A stretch of 55,807 nucleotides of DNA from an uncultured Granulosicoccaceae bacterium. Lineage in GTDB: Bacteria; Pseudomonadota; Gammaproteobacteria; CALCKW01. The first letter of the stretch is position 1, and each line of letters begins with the position of its first letter. The position numbers and the translations under genes were made by a program. The notes beneath the pieces were generated by a model. That model was not told the origin of the DNA, made no database searches, and saw nothing but the letters and a program-made list of their open reading frames with translations. Positions 54,125 to 55,807 of the stretch are shown here, piece after piece. The stretch covers positions 1 to 55,807 of the forward strand of contig CALCKW010000053.1 of assembly GCA_937965695.1 (NCBI GenBank), given 5' to 3'.

Positions 54125-55354
54125 ATGAAAAGAAGTACCGAGCAGAGAACAGTAAGAAGCTTCTGCAGAAGAATGAAAAAGATTAACCTGCAGCCTTCCT
54201 ACCAAAGAGGAGCTGTATGGAGTAAGCCGCAAAAACAACTGTTAATTGATTCTATTCTCAGAGATCTCGATGTTCCAAAAATCTATTTACGAGAAATTGA
54301 TGACTCTGAATTTGAAGAGGAGGCTGTTGACGGACAGCAGCGGTTGACGGCAATTTCCGGATTTTTTAATGATGAGTTTCCTTTAGCAAAGGATGCCGAT
54401 GACGTTGATGGTCAGAAAATAGCGGGTAAAAAATTTAGTAAGCTTGAAGAGGATATAAAGGATATTTTTGAGGCATATGAGCTAACAGCCGTGATCTTGC
54501 GTAATGCAACAGAGGAAGAAGTGGAAGAAATGTTCCTTCGACTTCAAAACGGTACTACGTTGAATGCGGCGGAGAAGCGAAATGCAATGGCTGGCAATAT
54601 GAAAGAGTTTGTTAGAAAGTTGTCTAAACACAACTATTTTTCCAAATGTGGCTTCAAAAATCACAGATTTGCTCACGATCATGTAGCTTCTCAAATGACG
54701 AGAGTTGCTTTGGCTGGCCTGCCTTGCGGGGTTCGCAATGCAGACTTGGTAAAAATGTATGAACAACACGAAGCCTTTGATCTCAGTTCCACTGAAGCAA
54801 AATCAATAGTTAAAACACTCGATTTGATGAGTTCTGGTTTCAATGAGATGACTCCCGAGCTGACCAAGTTAACATCCTTGTCAATGTTCATAATATTTGC
54901 CTATTTGAAGGAGAATTATGACATTAAAGGAAGAGAGACCGAGCTAGCGCGTTGGTTTATAGACTTTGAGAATTGGCGAAAAGCAGATGAGCAAAACCCC
55001 TCTGATATACGTGAACCAGAAATGGTGACGTATCAAGATAAAATGAGTAAGGCGACAGATAGTCAGGATTCTGTGGAGTACCGACATAGGGTTCTTATTG
55101 CGCGATTGTTAAAAGATATTCCTGACCTGTCACCTTTAGATCCACAGAGAATATTCTCACAGGAACAAAGATTAGCAATATTTCGTAGGGATGATGGAAC
55201 ATGTCAAGTAAAAATGAAATGTCGTGGTGTCAAGTGCCATTGGGATCACTGGCATGCAGATCATAAAGTTGCTTGGAGCAATGGTGGTAAAACTACTGTT
55301 GAGAACGGTCAAGTCGCATGTGTTGAGTGCAACCTTGCAAAAAGTGCTGGATAA
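54125..55354 (+). CDS. Integron cassette gene 3: DUF262 + HNH endonuclease (GmrSD-like)
   Basis: 409 residues. The N-terminal DUF262/ParB-like NTPase part has YQRGAVW (26-32) and VDGQQRLTAI (68-77), where DGQQR is the family's nucleotide-binding motif. A helical middle follows. The last 50 residues are a Cys-rich HNH domain: CQVKMKCRG, then WHADHKVAWSNGGKTT, then ACVECNLAKS. DUF262-HNH proteins include the type IV restriction enzyme GmrSD and BrxU, which cut modified phage DNA. Here HNH replaces the usual DUF1524 nuclease. It fills a 1373-bp cassette (54097-55469). GAGAGAGAG precedes the ATG. Confidence 0.88.
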   Translation: MKRSTEQRTVRSFCRRMKKINLQPSYQRGAVWSKPQKQLLIDSILRDLDVPKIYLREIDDSEFEEEAVDGQQRLTAISGFFNDEFPLAKDADDVDGQKIAGKKFSKLEEDIKDIFEAYELTAVILRNATEEEVEEMFLRLQNGTTLNAAEKRNAMAGNMKEFVRKLSKHNYFSKCGFKNHRFAHDHVASQMTRVALAGLPCGVRNADLVKMYEQHEAFDLSSTEAKSIVKTLDLMSSGFNEMTPELTKLTSLSMFIIFAYLKENYDIKGRETELARWFIDFENWRKADEQNPSDIREPEMVTYQDKMSKATDSQDSVEYRHRVLIARLLKDIPDLSPLDPQRIFSQEQRLAIFRRDDGTCQVKMKCRGVKCHWDHWHADHKVAWSNGGKTTVENGQVACVECNLAKSAG

Positions 55355-55358
55355 AAAT

Positions 55359-55475
55359 GCTAACAAGGCAGTGTAGGTCGACAATTTACGCGGTGTTTTT
55401 ATTGTGGTCTCGCTGTCGCTCGACTGTACCACAAAAAAAACACCGCATAAATTGCGGCTAACTGCGGCGTTAACC
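55359..55475 (+). other. Integron attC site 3
   Basis: GCTAACAAG (55359-55367) pairs with GCGTTAACC (55467-55475). The inner arm CGACAATTTACGCGGTGTTT (from 55379) pairs with AAACACCGCATAAATTGCGG with one extra-helical A, the feature that orients integrase action. The hairpin is extended by TGTGGT/ACCACA. Cleavage is expected between 55469 and 55470. About 117 bp; it starts 4 bp after the stop of cassette gene 3. Confidence 0.92.
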
Positions 55476-55483
55476 CTAAAAAA

Positions 55484-55807
55484 CTAGCCTTTTATCCTCC
55501 GCAATAAAGCAACAAGTTTTCCGATCTTAGTGGTTGGATTGTCGGTGTGATTGGCAATTGCTTCACTATTGGATCTCTCAGCGTACGCGATAGCTCTTTC
55601 GACCTGGGACTTTAGTGATGTATAAACGTTTGCTTTACCCTTCGTGTAATCAGGCATATATTGAATAAGATCTTTTATAACTTCATCGGCAATGCTTTTT
55701 TTGCCAGTCGCGGCATATGCTTTTGTTGTGTACTCAAAGTGTAAGAGTAACCAATACTCAAAACAGGGGATAGATGTGGTAGCGTAAAATATCTTTGTAG
55801 GTTTATG
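55484..55807 (-). CDS. RloB-like protein, C-terminal part (runs off the right edge)
   Basis: 107 codons are open on the minus strand to the window edge, with no start inside the window; the stop TAG is at 55484-55486. It reads IFYATTSIPCFEYWLLLHFE near the visible N-terminal side and ends in NPTTKIGKLVALLRRIKG. The PCFEYWLLLHF stretch matches the RloB family signature (RloB is found with the AAA+ ATPase RloA in abortive-infection loci). It starts 9 bp after attC 3 and is antiparallel to the three cassette genes. It is either a reverse-oriented cassette gene or chromosomal DNA at the array end. Confidence 0.7.
   Translation of the reverse strand, partial: HKPTKIFYATTSIPCFEYWLLLHFEYTTKAYAATGKKSIADEVIKDLIQYMPDYTKGKANVYTSLKSQVERAIAYAERSNSEAIANHTDNPTTKIGKLVALLRRIKG

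Noticed and set aside
1..55807. tRNA, rRNA or CRISPR array
   Set aside because: No cloverleaf, rRNA segment or regularly spaced repeat-spacer pattern was seen. The only regular repeats are coding (fimV, lipoprotein linker).

Overview
The window is about 56 kb of chromosome from a gammaproteobacterium, most likely a marine heterotroph of the Pseudomonas/Cellvibrionales side of the class. This rests on two conserved gene blocks. The first is rlmN-pilW-hisS-yfgM-bamB-der. The second is leuB-asd-fimV-truA-trpF-accD-folC-SPOR-cvpA-purF-metZ, an order I know from Pseudomonas. I would not name a genus.

Layout. (1) 1-5665: housekeeping block (23S rRNA/tRNA methylation, type IV pilus biogenesis, His-tRNA synthetase, outer-membrane assembly, ribosome GTPase). 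The usual rodZ and ispG are missing between pilW and hisS. (2) 5666-17945: accessory block. It holds a DGPF-domain protein next to a frameshifted ECF sigma factor, a lone molybdopterin oxidoreductase, and a divergently regulated nitrilase operon (AraC regulator; nitrilase, FMN-binding-fold protein, and a complete five-gene branched-chain-amino-acid-type ABC importer). (3) 17946-36035: the conserved leuB-to-metZ block, including a 1.3 kb-codon FimV with two internal repeat arrays. Between purF and metZ it is interrupted by two L,D-transpeptidase genes around an acidic low-complexity lipoprotein. (4) 36090-52814: catabolic and accessory genes. These are a hotdog thioesterase, acyl-CoA synthetase, SDR, APH-like kinase, orphan histidine kinase, a GlxA-like regulator divergent from an MmgE/PrpD + MttB-family pair, FadJ/FadA-like beta-oxidation enzymes, an AT-rich nucleotidyltransferase/sugar-kinase-like pair, and argE. 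(5) About 53100-55807: an integron gene-cassette array. Three attC sites (53548-53618, 53986-54103, 55359-55475) each close a single-gene cassette: a possible immunity protein, a small membrane protein, and a DUF262-HNH nuclease. After the third attC comes the 3' part of a RloB-like gene on the opposite strand. No integron integrase is in the window.

The array is the most notable feature, because at least two of its four genes resemble phage-defence components. Next come the nitrilase/ABC operon, whose LivG-like ATPase has lost its canonical ABC signature, and the MttB-family cluster. An approximately 80-bp dispersed repeat (19009-19088 and 40076-40155, 70/80 identical by eye) and a 15-bp inverted match to its end (38146-38160) point to a small non-autonomous element family.

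All calls come from reading the sequence; no database or folding program was run.
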